Shown one piece after another: positions 6,957 to 7,710 of a DNA stretch of 7,710 nucleotides. The position numbers and the translations under genes are program-made. Origin of the DNA: Elusimicrobiota bacterium (lineage in GTDB: Bacteria > Elusimicrobiota > Elusimicrobia > UBA1565 > UBA9628). The notes beneath the pieces were generated by a model that saw only the letters and a list, made by a program, of their open reading frames with translations, ran no database searches and was not told where the DNA came from. The number at the start of each line of letters is the position of its first letter. Position 1 is the stretch's first letter. The DNA is taken from NCBI GenBank assembly GCA_023249695.1, contig JAHFCD010000088.1:1-7710 (forward strand). The letters are read 5' to 3'.

Positions 6957-7710
6957 GGATTAATCTCCTCAAGTTTCGTTCCCGCGGCGCGCTCGAGCGC
7001 GGCCAGCGCGACCTGATAGTCATGCAGCGCCTGGGCGTGGAACATGCGCGCCCGGTTGAGCGCCAAAGTGGCGTCGTTGAGCTCGAGTTGGCCGGCGTGG
7101 CCTTCCTTGTAGCGGACCTCCGTCGCCTCCAGGGCCCGGCGCGCCTGGCCGATGGCTTTCTCCTGCGAGAGCGCCCGCTCACCGGCTTCGTTCACGGCCA
7201 GCCACTGGCGCTTGACCTCGACGCGGACGGAGCGCTCGATCTTGCGCATCGCCTCGCCGGCGCGCTCGTGATCGATCCGCGCCTGCCGCACGCGCTCGTG
7301 GATCTCGCCGCCGGTGAAGAACGGGAAGCGCAGGCGCAAACCGCCCGCGGCGCTCGTTCCGCTCTGCTCCGGCCCCGGCGACAGGTCGGGCGACTGCCCC
7401 GTCCACATGTAGTTCGCGAACAGGGACAATTGCGGCTTGCCCTCGCCCGCCGCGACCCGTGCCATTTGGAGCGCCGCCTCCGTTCGCTTGCGCGAGGCCT
7501 GATAGTCGGGATTGCGCTCCACGGCCGCTTTGGCCGCCGCCTCGTAGCGCGGGATGGCCGTTCCCGTCGCCCCGAGGTCTCCGATCAGTACGAGGGGTTG
7601 GTCGACGTCGAGGCCCAGGAGGTCCTTGACCAAGGTCAGCCCGAGCTCGTGAAGGTTTCGGGACTGGATCAGGGCCGGCTTGGCGTTGGCGACCTCGACT
7701 TCCTGACGCA
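6953..7710 (-). CDS. TolC-family outer-membrane efflux channel, C-terminal part
   Basis: The outer-membrane exit duct of the tripartite pump. Only the last 251 residues are in the window; the frame is open through the right edge, so the signal peptide and first repeat lie outside. A TTG at 7633-7631 is not the start, because codons upstream of it read EVANAKPALIQSRNLHELG, typical helix sequence of this family, in the same frame. Visible landmarks of the second OEP repeat are a helical stretch with NPDYQASRKRTEAAL, a beta-strand pair region SLFANYMW, then GGLRLRFPFFTGGEIHERV (strand and turn back into a helix), a long coiled-coil helix, and RYKEGHAGQLELNDA followed by NRARMFHAQALHDYQVALA, matching the conserved end of OEP domains. 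It ends shortly after this helix (KLEEINP). It is the first gene of the operon visible here, overlapping the adaptor by ATGA. Confidence 0.93.
   Translation of the reverse strand, partial: RQEVEVANAKPALIQSRNLHELGLTLVKDLLGLDVDQPLVLIGDLGATGTAIPRYEAAAKAAVERNPDYQASRKRTEAALQMARVAAGEGKPQLSLFANYMWTGQSPDLSPGPEQSGTSAAGGLRLRFPFFTGGEIHERVRQARIDHERAGEAMRKIERSVRVEVKRQWLAVNEAGERALSQEKAIGQARRALEATEVRYKEGHAGQLELNDATLALNRARMFHAQALHDYQVALAALERAAGTKLEEINP

Noticed and set aside
7631..7633. TTG as the start of the TolC-like gene
   Set aside because: The frame is open to the window edge and the upstream codons encode typical TolC-family helix sequence, so the gene is cut by the window and not started here.

Overview
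The window comes from a Gram-negative bacterium with a G+C-rich genome: there is an outer-membrane efflux channel, an inner-membrane RND pump, a lipoprotein adaptor and a signal-peptide-bearing candidate outer-membrane protein, and codon third positions favour G/C strongly. The sequence alone does not fix the phylum. The style (high G+C, clear GGAGG-type ribosome sites, very tight packing) would suit a deltaproteobacterium, acidobacterium or elusimicrobiote, but this is a guess.

All seven genes lie on the minus strand and are transcribed from the right edge to the left edge. In that order they are: (1) the C-terminal part of a TolC-family outer-membrane channel (7710 to 6953, cut by the window edge); (2) a short lipoprotein-type membrane fusion protein (6956-6069); (3) a full-length RND permease of the HAE-1/AcrB type (6072-2959); (4) a 99-residue PII-like protein (2962-2663); (5) a 333-residue secreted protein, probably an outer-membrane beta-barrel of unknown role (2666-1665); (6) an AMP-forming acyl-CoA ligase of the FadD type (1651-95); (7) a 34-residue single-span membrane peptide (105-1).

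Packing is extreme. The first four junctions are all 4-base start/stop overlaps that alternate ATGA, GTGA, ATGA, GTGA. The barrel gene and the ligase are 13 bases apart, and the ligase overlaps the last small gene by 11 bases. No gap exceeds 13 bases, and no promoter, terminator, RNA gene, mobile element, CRISPR array or long repeat was seen. The whole window reads as the interior of one operon whose promoter lies beyond the right edge.

Genes 1-3 form a standard tripartite proton-driven efflux system, except that the adaptor appears to lack the alpha-helical hairpin that normally reaches up to TolC. The interest lies in what is attached. The PII-like protein is the type seen beside some RND pumps and probably senses something for the pump. 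The unusual tail (barrel protein, acyl-CoA ligase and tiny membrane peptide) suggests either a pump for acyl or aromatic carboxylic acids whose substrate can alternatively be captured as a CoA thioester, or an envelope-lipid function. That link is inference from gene order and not shown by the sequence itself.
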